64,000 nucleotides of DNA from Streptomyces sp. CB02959 (lineage in GTDB: Bacteria > Actinomycetota > Actinomycetes > Streptomycetales > Streptomycetaceae): contig NZ_NNBP01000039.1 in NCBI RefSeq assembly GCF_002803155.1, positions 20,843-84,842 of the forward strand, given 5' to 3'. Under the pieces are notes generated by a model that worked only from the letters and a program-made list of their open reading frames with translations, had not been told where the DNA came from and ran no database searches. The position numbers and the translations under genes were made by a program. Positions 34,729 through 43,197 of this stretch are shown here, in pieces. Numbering within the stretch: the first letter of the stretch is position 1; every line of letters starts with the position of its first letter.

Positions 34729-36135
34729 TCAGTCCAGGTTCTGCATCCGCCGGGCGACCCGGGCGTGCTCCCGCAACTTCGTTGCCAGCTCGGGGAGTTG
34801 CAGCTCGCCGCCGTCGACGAGCACCCGGCCGCCGACGACCGTGGTCCAGGCCCGGGACGGGGCGCAGCGCAGCCACGCCTCGACCGGGTCGGTGAGCGCC
34901 CCGGCCAGGGCCACCTCGGGGGTGTCCCAGACGACGAGGTCGCCGCAGGCCCCCGGGCGCAGCTGCCCCAGTTCGTCCGCCCGGCCCAGGCAGCGGGCCG
35001 AACCGCGGGTGGCGATGTCCAGGGCGTCCCGGGCGGTCATCGCCGCCGGGCCGCCGCGGTACCGGCCGAGCAGCAGGGCGCCCCGGGTCTCCAGCCACAG
35101 CGAGGCGTGGTCGGTCGAGGCCGATCCGTCGCAGCCGATGCCGACCGGCATCCCCAGCCCGCGCATCTCCTGGACCGCCGTCGTGCCGCCCGCGATCAGC
35201 ATGTTGGAGCTGGGGCAGTGCGCCACCCCGACGCCCGCGGCGGCGAGCCGGGCGCGCTCCTCCGCGGTGGGGTGGACGCAGTGCGCGACCCACGTGCGGT
35301 CGGTCATCCAGCCGACGGACTCGAAGTACTCGACGGGCCGGCAGCCGTAGGTCGTAAGGCAGTAGGTGTCCTCGTCCGGGTCCTCGGCGAGGTGGGTGTG
35401 CAGCCGGACGTCCAGCCGCTCGGCCAGCTCGGCGGTGGCGGTCATCAGCTCCCGGGTCACCGAGAACGGCGAACAGGGCGCGAGGGCGACCCGGCTCAGC
35501 GCGCCCGGGGCCGGGTCGTGGTAGGCGCGGACCAGCCGTTCGCTGTCCGCCAGCACCTCCTCGGCGGTCTGGGTGACCGAGCGGGGCGGCAGCCCGCCGT
35601 CCTCGGTCGAGCGGGTCATCGAGCCGCGGGTGGCGTGGAAGCGGAAGCCGAGCTCCTGAGCGGTGCGGATCTGGGCGTCGATCAGACGGGGCCGCGGATG
35701 CACGTAGTGGTGGTCCGTCGAGGTGGTACAGCCGCCCATGAGCAGTTCGGCGATGCCGACGTAGGTGGCGAGGTGCACGGCCTCCTCGTCGAGGGCGGCC
35801 CACAGGGGGTAGAGCGTGGTGAGCCAGGTGAAGAGGGTGCCGTTGACGGCGGGCGCGTAGGAACGGGTGAGGTTCTGGTACAGGTGGTGGTGGGTGTTGA
35901 TCAGGCCGGGGGTGACCAGGCGGCCCGCGGCGGAGAGCGTGCGGGCGGCCCGCGCCGGTTCGGTGCCGGCCGGACCGTACGCCGCGACGCGGCCGTCCCG
36001 CAGCGCGATCCAGCCGCCGGGGATCTCGGTGTCGCCGTCGACGACCAGCAGGCGGGCGTCCCGGACGAGCAGGTCGCAGGGTGATGCCGGGTCGGCGGCG
36101 CCGTCCGGACGGGCGTGGTGGTGGGTGTCGGTCAT
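34729..36135 (-). CDS. 8-Oxoguanine deaminase (amidohydrolase superfamily)
   Basis: The 468-residue enzyme would convert 8-oxoguanine to urate plus ammonia. The metal-binding motif appears as TPGLINTHHHLYQNLTRSYAPA followed by WLTTLYPLWA, which is characteristic of the 8-oxoguanine deaminase branch. Further ligands are in HTHLAED, the His of WVAHCVH, and the Asp of GCDGSASTDHAS. AGGAGTCC lies before the ATG at 36135. Guanine or S-adenosylhomocysteine deaminases are the alternatives, but the YxPLWA/HLYQ context favours 8-oxoguanine. It converges on the NCS2 permease. Confidence 0.88.
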   Translation of the reverse strand: MTDTHHHARPDGAADPASPCDLLVRDARLLVVDGDTEIPGGWIALRDGRVAAYGPAGTEPARAARTLSAAGRLVTPGLINTHHHLYQNLTRSYAPAVNGTLFTWLTTLYPLWAALDEEAVHLATYVGIAELLMGGCTTSTDHHYVHPRPRLIDAQIRTAQELGFRFHATRGSMTRSTEDGGLPPRSVTQTAEEVLADSERLVRAYHDPAPGALSRVALAPCSPFSVTRELMTATAELAERLDVRLHTHLAEDPDEDTYCLTTYGCRPVEYFESVGWMTDRTWVAHCVHPTAEERARLAAAGVGVAHCPSSNMLIAGGTTAVQEMRGLGMPVGIGCDGSASTDHASLWLETRGALLLGRYRGGPAAMTARDALDIATRGSARCLGRADELGQLRPGACGDLVVWDTPEVALAGALTDPVEAWLRCAPSRAWTTVVGGRVLVDGGELQLPELATKLREHARVARRMQNLD

Positions 36136-36378
36136 GCGAGGACTCCTGTGATGCGGCGTGCCGATGCTCCGGCACGGGGCACGATGCCTGCGCGCGGGCC
36201 CTGTACCGGTGTGGTGCGCGGCCACCGGATCGTCACCGCCGGGCCTGCCGGCGGACGGGCGGTCCTCCTTCCCGAGGTCTCACTTTCCGGAGTCGATGTC
36301 CCAACTCGACGGCGGGCAACCGTCGTTGGAGCCCTTCCCGGATTGCGGCGGGCCAGTCCCGGCCGGGCCGTGCGGGCG

Positions 36379-37581
36379 TCAGACCGGATGCTCCGCCGGC
36401 AGCGGGCGCCGCAGGACGTACCCGCCGACCGCCACCGCCACCGCGATCACGCACCCCGCGAAGGTCAGGCCAGCGCCGCGCAGCCCCAGTCCGGTGGTGA
36501 GCGCGCCGACGCCCACCACGGGCAGGGAGATGCCGAGGTAGGCGACGAGGAAGAAGGCGGAGAGGGTGCCGCCGCGGTGCTCCGGCGGGGCGGCGGTGCC
36601 CACCGCGGTGAGCCCGGCGCGGAAAGCCAGGCCCTGGCCGGTGCCGCCGCAGAGCGCGCCGGCGACCAGGACGGGCAGCGAAGCCGTGGCGAGCGAGGTG
36701 GCGACCAGCAGGAGTCCCAGCACCAGGACCAGGCAGCCGGTCGGCAGCGCGGCGCGGACGCCGATCCGGCCGGTCAGGGACTGGCCGAGGGTCGAGCCGA
36801 GGAAGACCGTGCAGACGACCGCCCCGGACACCGCGAGGTTGTGCACGTCGAGGGTCTGCGCGACGAAGGCCGGCGCGATCGCGGTGAACAGTCCGAGCAG
36901 CGCGAAACCGGCGAACGCGGCGACCGCGGCGGGCGCGAACACCCCGCGGACCGCCGGCGGGACCACGAGCCCCTGGGGCCGGAGCGAGCGCGGCCGGTGC
37001 GGGTGCGCGACGGTCTCCGGCAGGAGCCGGGTCACCAGCGTGGCGAGGGCCAGCAGGAACAGGTGGACGAGGAAGGGGAGGGCCAGCGGGCGGGGCGCGT
37101 ACTGCGCGAGCACACCGGAGAGGAGCGGGCCGCAGCCCAGACCGCCCATGTTGGCGGCGGTGGCGGCGAAGGCGGCCCGGGACTCCTGGCCGGGGCGGGC
37201 CAGTTCCAGGACGGCGGCGGTGGCTGCGCCGCTGAACAGCCCGGCGGCGAAACCGGACAGCACCCGGCCGAGCAGCAGCAGCGGCAGCCCGCCTTCGAAG
37301 AGGAAGCACAGGGCGCTCGCCGCGGACAGGCCCAGCGCGGCGAACAGCACCGGGCGCCGGCCGGTGGCGTCGGAGAGGTTGCCCGCGCCGTACAGGACCG
37401 TGATCACCCCGAGGGCGTAGGTGGCGAAGACCACGGTCACCGTCAGTTCGGAGAAACCGAGCTGTTGGCGGTAGAGCCCGTAGAGCGGGGTGGGCAGGGT
37501 CGTTCCCGCCATGCCGATCGCGAAGACGCCCGCCGCGGCGGGGCTGCCGGGGCGACGGGCCCGGCCGGTGCGCACGGTCAT
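36379..37581 (-). CDS. MFS transporter
   Basis: The 400-residue carrier has 12 hydrophobic helices. GMAGTTLPTPLYGLYRQQLGFSELTVTVVFATYALGVI opens the protein, and GNLSDATGRRPVLFAAL is the G-x-x-x-D-x-x-G-R-R/K motif between helices 2 and 3. It is probably a proton-driven efflux pump of the drug-exporter type. The start at 37581 is the ATG closest to helix 1. The 243 bp between it and the deaminase start contains no gene that I can support. Confidence 0.87.
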   Translation of the reverse strand: MTVRTGRARRPGSPAAAGVFAIGMAGTTLPTPLYGLYRQQLGFSELTVTVVFATYALGVITVLYGAGNLSDATGRRPVLFAALGLSAASALCFLFEGGLPLLLLGRVLSGFAAGLFSGAATAAVLELARPGQESRAAFAATAANMGGLGCGPLLSGVLAQYAPRPLALPFLVHLFLLALATLVTRLLPETVAHPHRPRSLRPQGLVVPPAVRGVFAPAAVAAFAGFALLGLFTAIAPAFVAQTLDVHNLAVSGAVVCTVFLGSTLGQSLTGRIGVRAALPTGCLVLVLGLLLVATSLATASLPVLVAGALCGGTGQGLAFRAGLTAVGTAAPPEHRGGTLSAFFLVAYLGISLPVVGVGALTTGLGLRGAGLTFAGCVIAVAVAVGGYVLRRPLPAEHPV

Positions 37582-37696
37582 GGCGTCAACGTAGGCGCCG
37601 GCCGCCGGGCCGGGCCAGGATGCGGCGCCCCGCGCGTGGCGGGGCACCGCGTCCGGCCGGATCAGCGCACTGTCACGGCGTCACGGTGTCGCGGTG

Positions 37697-39463
37697 TCAC
37701 CGCGTGGGTGCGTTGGCGGCGGTGACGTTGACGGCGGCCCAGGCCCGGTCGACCGTCTTGTACGCGGTGCTGCCCGCGCCGTAGAGGTCCTTGGCGGCCT
37801 GGAGGGTGGCGGTCCGGGCGCCGTGGAAGTCGGTCGTGGAGACCATGTACCGGGTGAGCGCCCGGTAGAAGATCGCCGTGGCCTTGTCCCGGCCGATGCC
37901 GGTCACCTTGGCGCCGTCGAAGGTGGGGGAGTCGTAGGCGACACCGCCGATGGTCTTCTTGCCGCTGCCCTCGGCCAGCAGGTAGAAGGCGTGCGAGGAG
38001 ACGCCGGAGCCGGCGTGCACCTCGGTGTCGTAGGTGTCCTTCGACCAGTAGTCGACGGTCCCTTCGAGCTTGTCCAGGGACGGCTTGTCCAGGCGGCGCA
38101 GGAACTTCTGCGCCAGGCCGAGCTTCTCGCCCATGAGGTAGTTGGGCGGGTTCTTCGGGTTGTTGGTGGCGAACTCCACCGCGCTGCCGAAGATGTCCGC
38201 GAGCGACTCGTTGAGCGCGCCCGGCTCGCCGAACTGGTGGCCCTCCGCGTCGACGCGGGTGGGCTGGAGGCCGGCGGTGGCGTCGACCACGCCGTGGGTC
38301 AGCTCGTGGCCGGTGACGTCCAGGACGACCAGCGGCTTGCTGAAGACCTTGCCGTCGCCGTCGCCGTAGAGCATGCAGCCGCAGTCCGAGGACCAGAAGG
38401 CGTTGCCGACGTTCGTGCCGAAGTGGACCAGGGCGTGTGCGCCGGTGCCGTCGTTCTTGATGCCGTTGCGGCCGAAGGTCTTCTTGTAGAAGTCCAGGGT
38501 GCTGGTGATGCCGAACTGGGCGTCGACGGCGGCGGTGGTCCGGTCGGCGGTGGTGCCGTTGCCCCAGCGGTTGGTGCCGTTGGTGAGGGGCTTGGCGGAG
38601 ATGAACTTGTCGAGTTCCTTGCCGCCGGCGTCCCGGGTCTCGGTGTTGCCGCGGGTGCCGTCCCGCAGGACGAAGGCGTTCTTGGCGGTCTGCGTGGTGG
38701 ACAGCGGCACCGTGCCGACGAAGAGGGACGCGCCGGTGCCGGTGGCCGCGGCCGGGTAGTGGCCGGCGGCGGGCTTGTGTGGAGTGGCCGGGGTGGCGGC
38801 CGCCGCGGTGCCGGGGGTGGGGCGCTCGCCCCGCTGCCGGAGCTTGTGCAGGACGGACGGCGACAGGAACGGGTCGTTGACCGGGATGTTGCTGAGGACG
38901 CTGCCGGTGGTGGCGTCGATGACGACGGTCCGGGCACCGCCGGCCTCGGCGGTGCGGCTGTCGTCGACCTGCACCTGGTAGGCGAGGGTGGTCCGGCCTT
39001 CGCGGGCGTCGACGACGAGCCGGGGCTCGCCGGCGGTGCCCTGCGCCGCGGCGGCGGCCTTGGTGGCGGCCTGGCGGGCCGACAGCTTCGGGTCGGTGCC
39101 GGGGAGGTCCACCTGGTGGCGGGCGGCCCGGGTCACGCCCTGGTAGGCGGAGTCCGCGCCGAGGTGGATGACCAGGTCGCCGCCGAGCACCGGCATCCCG
39201 CGGTGGGTCCGGACGAACCGCACGTGCCGGTGCCCGTCGGGGTCGACGAGGGTGTCGGTGACCGTGAGGGTGTCCTGCTTGCTGACGCCCGTCGTCGCGG
39301 AGTGCGCGTAGGCGGCGGCGCGTGCCGTGGCCACGAGGGAGGGGGTGCCGGCGGGCGAGGAGGCGGCGGGGGCTGCGACGGCGGCGCCCGCGGCGAGGGT
39401 GGCGGCCGTGGTGACGGCCAGGGCTATCGCCAGGTGGCGGCTGCGTATGTGGGGTCTACGCAC
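37697..39463 (-). CDS. Secreted M4-family (thermolysin-like) metalloprotease precursor
   Basis: The 588-residue preproprotease begins at a GTG (39463). It has a basic signal peptide with an AxA-type cleavage near residue 31, a propeptide with FTP and PepSY-like regions to about residue 215, and then the zinc protease domain. Catalytic motifs are HELTHGVVD (HExxH), GALNESLADIFG (third zinc ligand Glu), and HAGSGVSSHAFYLLA. It would be exported and self-activated as a neutral protease. It lacks a C-terminal P-domain. The promoter region upstream is strikingly AT-rich with repeated sequences. Confidence 0.95.
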   Translation of the reverse strand: MRRPHIRSRHLAIALAVTTAATLAAGAAVAAPAASSPAGTPSLVATARAAAYAHSATTGVSKQDTLTVTDTLVDPDGHRHVRFVRTHRGMPVLGGDLVIHLGADSAYQGVTRAARHQVDLPGTDPKLSARQAATKAAAAAQGTAGEPRLVVDAREGRTTLAYQVQVDDSRTAEAGGARTVVIDATTGSVLSNIPVNDPFLSPSVLHKLRQRGERPTPGTAAAATPATPHKPAAGHYPAAATGTGASLFVGTVPLSTTQTAKNAFVLRDGTRGNTETRDAGGKELDKFISAKPLTNGTNRWGNGTTADRTTAAVDAQFGITSTLDFYKKTFGRNGIKNDGTGAHALVHFGTNVGNAFWSSDCGCMLYGDGDGKVFSKPLVVLDVTGHELTHGVVDATAGLQPTRVDAEGHQFGEPGALNESLADIFGSAVEFATNNPKNPPNYLMGEKLGLAQKFLRRLDKPSLDKLEGTVDYWSKDTYDTEVHAGSGVSSHAFYLLAEGSGKKTIGGVAYDSPTFDGAKVTGIGRDKATAIFYRALTRYMVSTTDFHGARTATLQAAKDLYGAGSTAYKTVDRAWAAVNVTAANAPTR

Positions 39464-39595
39464 AGCGTTGCGTCCTTATGTGCTGTGGGCGGTGGCATGC
39501 GCCAACCGGCCGTACACGCGGTGGCGTTGCACACCGCGGGGGCCGTCCGGCCCCGCACAGACCCTGGTATGTCTGGCATGGGCATGTAAAGAGAA

Positions 39596-39654
39596 ATGAT
39601 CAATTTTCCATGCCAGGTAGTCAAAAATTGATAATTGATCAGCTTTAGGTAGTC
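39596..39654. promoter_or_regulatory. AT-rich repeat-containing control region upstream of the M4 protease
   Basis: This ~60-bp stretch is far more AT-rich than anything around it. TGATCAA (39597-39603) and TTGATCA (39635-39641) form a perfect inverted repeat, AAAATTGAT (39624-39632) repeats the inner half, and AGGTAGTC occurs twice (39615-39622 and 39647-39654), 32 bp apart. It lies ~135-190 bp before the protease start and probably holds the promoter and binding sites for a regulator. The rest of 39464-39799 shows no gene. Confidence 0.55.
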
Positions 39655-39799
39655 GGAAGATGACCAATCGTGTTCTGGCGGGAAAGACTCACCGGACCGC
39701 ACGGAGGTTGTGCGGGAACACGGAAGATTTTCCGGACACGACTACCGCCGGGACGGCTGCTGCCGTCCCGGCCGGTCGGTCAGGGGTGGAGGGCGCGCC

Positions 39800-40093
39800 C
39801 TAGCCGGTGCGGAAGAGCTCCTCCAGCGACGCCTGGGCCTTCTCGCCGCCGCGGACCGCCTCGACGACGGCCTGGTGGAAGGCGCGACTGTCCGCCTCGG
39901 AGTGGCAAGGGACGGGGCTGCCCGTCATGGTGTACCAGTCCGAGGAGCCGGTGTACTGCACGGCGACGTGCGCCTCGTCCTCCGACCACGTGGTGTGGAT
40001 GGTCAGATCGCCCTGCATCGGGCCGATCTCCTCGGTCTCCACCGCGCCGGGGCGGGCGTGGATCCCCACCGTGGTCCAAGATGCCCAGGTCAT
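39800..40093 (-). CDS. Conserved-looking small protein, function unknown
   Basis: From the ATG at 40093, preceded by GAGGGG, the product is 97 residues. It begins MTWASWTTVGIHARPG, contains a central beta-rich part (LTIHTTWSEDEAHVAVQYTGSSDWYTMTGSPVPC) and ends in a helix (FHQAVVEAVRGGEKAQASLEELF). There is no signal peptide or membrane segment. Codon use is typical of a real gene. I do not recognise the family. Confidence 0.7.
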   Translation of the reverse strand: MTWASWTTVGIHARPGAVETEEIGPMQGDLTIHTTWSEDEAHVAVQYTGSSDWYTMTGSPVPCHSEADSRAFHQAVVEAVRGGEKAQASLEELFRTG

Positions 40094-40233
40094 GTCGTTC
40101 CCCTCGGTCCCCAGGCCCCGGCCGGCCGCCGGGCGCGGTGCTTCAAGTCTGGCACTCGGCGTGCGGCGGCGCACCGCATCGACAGGCCGCCACGGCGCCC
40201 CCGCACACTGTCACCATCCTCGCCACCCCTCCC

Positions 40234-41232
40234 TCACCCGCTCGTCACGCCCCCGTCACACAGGGTGTCGGCCAGCCAGCTGCCGGCCGCCTCCAGCGCG
40301 GCGTCCGCCGCCGGCAGCGCGCCCGCCGCGCCGAGGAACCCGTGGAAGGTGTCCGGGTGTTCGTCCACCCGCACCGGCACGCCGGCGTCCCGCAGTGCCC
40401 GTCCGTAGGCGCGTCCTTCGTCCCGCAGCGGGTCGCACGCGGGCAGCACCAGCAGCGCGGGCGGCAGACCGGTCAGGTCCGGGGCGAGGCCGGGGGAGGC
40501 GTACGGGTTGCCCCGGTCGCCGTCCGGGCCCAGGTACTGGTCCCAGTACCAGCGCATATGGGCGGTGGTGTGGAAGAAGCCGGTGGCGTACTCGACGGCC
40601 GAGCGGCCCGCCAGGCGGTGGTCGAGCGCCGGATAGACCAGCAGCTGGGCGGCGAGCGGCGGCCCGCCGCGGTCCCGGGCCAGCAGGGTGACCGCGGCGG
40701 CCAGGTTGCCCCCGCTGGAGTCGCCCGCGACCGCCACCCGGGCCGGGTCGCAGCCCAGCTCCGCCGCGTGCGCGAGGGCCCACCGGGTCGCCGCGTAGGC
40801 GTCCTCGGCGGCGGCCGGGAAGCGGTCCTCCGGCGCCCTGCGGTAGTCCACCGAGACCACCACCGCGTCGCAGCGCCGGGCGAGTCGGCGGCACAGCCCG
40901 TCGTGGGTGTCCAGGTCGCAGAGGACCCAGCCGCCGCCGTGGAAGAAGACGACCAGCGGGCGGGGGCCGGCGGCGGGGGCGTCCGGCCGGTAGACGCGCA
41001 CCGGGAGGGCGGGGGCGCCGGGCGGACCGGGGACGGTGCGGTCGGCCGAGGTCACCGTGCCGTCCCCGGGTTCGGGCCGCGGGGCCCGGGAGGCGCGGCG
41101 CAGCGCGGCGGCGTCCAGCGGGCCGCGCGCCGGGTCCGGGAAGCCCGCGGACATCGCGTCCACGAGTGCCCGGGCCCGGGGGGAGAGCGGGTCGGGGGCG
41201 TCGGCCGCGGGGGCGGGCGGGGCGTCGGTCAT
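40234..41232 (-). CDS. Alpha/beta hydrolase of the hormone-sensitive lipase family
   Basis: The 332-residue esterase has the HSL-family oxyanion motif VVFFHGGGWV, the nucleophile elbow AGDSSGGNLA, the acidic residue in PACDPLRDEG and the catalytic His in DTFHGFLG. It would hydrolyse short-chain esters or lactones. Its start (41232) overlaps the stop of the SDR gene by 4 bp, so it is the last gene of the LLM-SDR-hydrolase operon. An arrangement of flavin monooxygenase, SDR and esterase suggests oxidation of a ketone or alcohol followed by ester cleavage. Confidence 0.9.
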   Translation of the reverse strand: MTDAPPAPAADAPDPLSPRARALVDAMSAGFPDPARGPLDAAALRRASRAPRPEPGDGTVTSADRTVPGPPGAPALPVRVYRPDAPAAGPRPLVVFFHGGGWVLCDLDTHDGLCRRLARRCDAVVVSVDYRRAPEDRFPAAAEDAYAATRWALAHAAELGCDPARVAVAGDSSGGNLAAAVTLLARDRGGPPLAAQLLVYPALDHRLAGRSAVEYATGFFHTTAHMRWYWDQYLGPDGDRGNPYASPGLAPDLTGLPPALLVLPACDPLRDEGRAYGRALRDAGVPVRVDEHPDTFHGFLGAAGALPAADAALEAAGSWLADTLCDGGVTSG

Positions 41233-41981
41233 CGGGTGGTCAGCCCCCCGTCCACCGCGAACTCCGCGCCGGTGATGTACGCCGACGCGTCGGAGGCCAG
41301 GAAGCGGACCAGCTCCGCGACCTCGTCCGGGCGGCCGATGCGGCGCAGCGGCACCCGCGGCCAGTCCTGTTCGCCGGGGGCCGGGCCCAGGGCGTCCGCC
41401 ACCATCGGGGTGTCGATCATCCCCGGGTGGACGGAGTTGACCCGGATCCGGTCCGCAGCCAGGTCCAGCGCGGCGGACTTGGTGAGCCCGCGCAGCCCGA
41501 ACTTGCTCGCCCCGTAGGCCGAGTGACCGGGGATGCCCCGCAGTCCGGCGGTCGAGGAGATGTTGACGATCGAGCCGCCGCCCGCGGCGCGCAGCGCGGG
41601 GACGGCCGCCTGGATCCCCAGGAAGGGACCGAGGAGGTTGACCCGCAGCAGGCGGTCGAAGTTCTCCTCGGTCTCCTGGTCCACCGGCGCGGTCCACCAC
41701 AGGGCGGCGTTGTTGACCAGTACGTCCAGCCGTCCGAAGGCGGTGACCGCGGTGTCGACGACCGCCCGCCAGCCGTCCGCGTCGGTGACGTCGTGCCGGA
41801 CGAACCGGGCCGCGTCGCCGAGTTCGGCGGCCAGCGCCCGGCCCTCCTCCTCGCGGACGTCGCCGAGCACCACCCGGGCGCCGGAGGCCACGAACAGGCG
41901 GGCCTCGGCCGCGCCCTGCCCCCGCCCGGCGCCGGTGACGACCGCGACCCTGCCGTCCAGGGACGGCCCGTCGGCGGTCAT
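41229..41981 (-). CDS. Short-chain dehydrogenase/reductase (hydroxysteroid-dehydrogenase-like)
   Basis: The 250-residue classical SDR has the cofactor motif VVTGAGRGQG near residue 15, D-V in the HDVTDADG segment, NNAALWW, the catalytic Ser in NISSTAGLRG and the YxxxK pair in SAYGASKFG. The ending FLASDASAYITGAEFAVDGGLTTR is typical of 3-alpha/20-beta hydroxysteroid dehydrogenase-like enzymes. NAD dependence is likely from the acidic residue (GDVREEE) after the second strand. It overlaps both neighbours by 4 bp. Confidence 0.92.
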   Translation of the reverse strand: MTADGPSLDGRVAVVTGAGRGQGAAEARLFVASGARVVLGDVREEEGRALAAELGDAARFVRHDVTDADGWRAVVDTAVTAFGRLDVLVNNAALWWTAPVDQETEENFDRLLRVNLLGPFLGIQAAVPALRAAGGGSIVNISSTAGLRGIPGHSAYGASKFGLRGLTKSAALDLAADRIRVNSVHPGMIDTPMVADALGPAPGEQDWPRVPLRRIGRPDEVAELVRFLASDASAYITGAEFAVDGGLTTR

Positions 41982-43105
41982 GCCTGCTCCTCCAGCGCCC
42001 GGAAGTGCGGGATGACCGTCTCGCCCCAGTGCCGGATGGTCTCCATGCAGGCTTCCTGCGGCACGGTGCCCATCTGGATCAGGCACATCACCTCGTCCAC
42101 CCCGATCTCCCGCAGCTGCTCGACGTAGGCGATGGCGTCCTGGGCGGTGCCGTAGGCGTGCTGGGCGTTGTAGGTGCCGGTGTCGACCGGGCGGGCCGGG
42201 ATGTTGGCCTCGTGCAGTTTGGCGACCAGTTCCTGGCGGTCCTGTGCCAGCGCCGCCACGTGGTCGTCGTGCTCGTCGTGGACGGTGGGCGCCGGGCCGT
42301 TGCCGTACCAGTGGGCGATGGCCTCGGCGAAGAACCGCTGGCCGCGGGTGCCGAGGCGGTACGCGGCCGGGCCGTCGTCCAGCACGATCGTCGGGCAGAG
42401 CGCGGAGAAGTGGTCGTTGGTCTCGGTGGAGACCAGCCGGTCGCCGCTGCGGGTGGCGATCGCCTCGTCGTAGACCTTGCGCATGGTGCGCACGTCGTCG
42501 GCGCCGGCGAACCCCATGACCAGGGCGCCGATGCCGAGTTCGGCGGCGAGCTTGAGGGTGTCGTGCTTGCTGCACGCCATGAACAGCGGCGGGTGCGGGC
42601 CCTGCACCGGGCGCGGGAGGATCGCGCCGGGGCCGATGTCGAGCGTGCCGTGCCACTCGAAGGTCTCCTCCCGCCAGGCGTTGCTCAAGATCTGCAGCGC
42701 CTCTTCCATCTGCGGGTAGGTGTCCTCGGGCCGGACCCCGTACATCGACATCTCCTGCTTGGTGGCGCCGCGGCCGGCGCCGATGTCCACGCGGCCGCCG
42801 GAGAGGACGTCGAGCATCGCGGCCCGCTCGGCGACCCGCACCGGGTGCTGGTAGCCGAACGGCATGGTGACCACGCCGTGGCCGATCCGGATCCGGGAGG
42901 TCCGGGCGGCGACCCAGGTGAGGAAGATCTCCGAGGCGCTCATGTGCGCGTACTGGGTCAGCGCGTGGTGCTCCACCGCCCAGATGCGGTCGAAGCCCAT
43001 CTCCTCGGCGTAGACGGCCTGTTCGACGCAGTCGCGGATGACCTGGCGCTCCCGTTCGGGCGTCGGGTCGGCCAGCTGTGCCTCGAAGATCATCGAGAAC
43101 TTCAT
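41978..43105 (-). CDS. LLM-class flavin-dependent monooxygenase
   Basis: The 375-residue product is a luciferase-like TIM barrel oxygenase: MGFDRIWAVEHH near residue 36, RIRIGHGVVTMPFGYQHPVRVAERAAMLDVLSGGRVDIGAGRG, and YDEAIATRS. It needs reduced FMN supplied by a separate reductase, and a flavin reductase gene lies 0.7 kb away on the same strand under the same putative PadR control. It is the first gene of an overlapping three-gene operon with the SDR and esterase. The substrate is unknown; F420 use is less likely given the flavin reductase. Confidence 0.9.
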   Translation of the reverse strand: MKFSMIFEAQLADPTPERERQVIRDCVEQAVYAEEMGFDRIWAVEHHALTQYAHMSASEIFLTWVAARTSRIRIGHGVVTMPFGYQHPVRVAERAAMLDVLSGGRVDIGAGRGATKQEMSMYGVRPEDTYPQMEEALQILSNAWREETFEWHGTLDIGPGAILPRPVQGPHPPLFMACSKHDTLKLAAELGIGALVMGFAGADDVRTMRKVYDEAIATRSGDRLVSTETNDHFSALCPTIVLDDGPAAYRLGTRGQRFFAEAIAHWYGNGPAPTVHDEHDDHVAALAQDRQELVAKLHEANIPARPVDTGTYNAQHAYGTAQDAIAYVEQLREIGVDEVMCLIQMGTVPQEACMETIRHWGETVIPHFRALEEQA

Positions 43106-43141
43106 GGAACTGCCTCCTCGTTCTGGAGGGTGGGGAGACTA

Positions 43142-43162
43142 TTTCTAATAGGAATATGTCTA
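43142..43162. promoter_or_regulatory. PadR operator candidate 1 (between LLM operon and padR)
   Basis: The 21-mer from 43142 to 43162 matches 18 of 21 positions of a second site at 44429-44449. Its core, TAGGAATATGTCTA, is a near-palindrome of the form TAGGnATATnnCTA. It lies between the divergent starts of the LLM gene (43105) and the PadR-family gene (43198). Confidence 0.65.
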
Positions 43163-43197
43163 GCAGGTATACGTAGCGAGAGGGAAGGGGGTCGGCG

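Noticed and set aside
41978..43105. Considering the LLM enzyme as an F420-dependent dehydrogenase
   Set aside because: A flavin reductase with the same operator is adjacent, and no F420-specific context is visible, so an FMN-dependent monooxygenase is the better reading.
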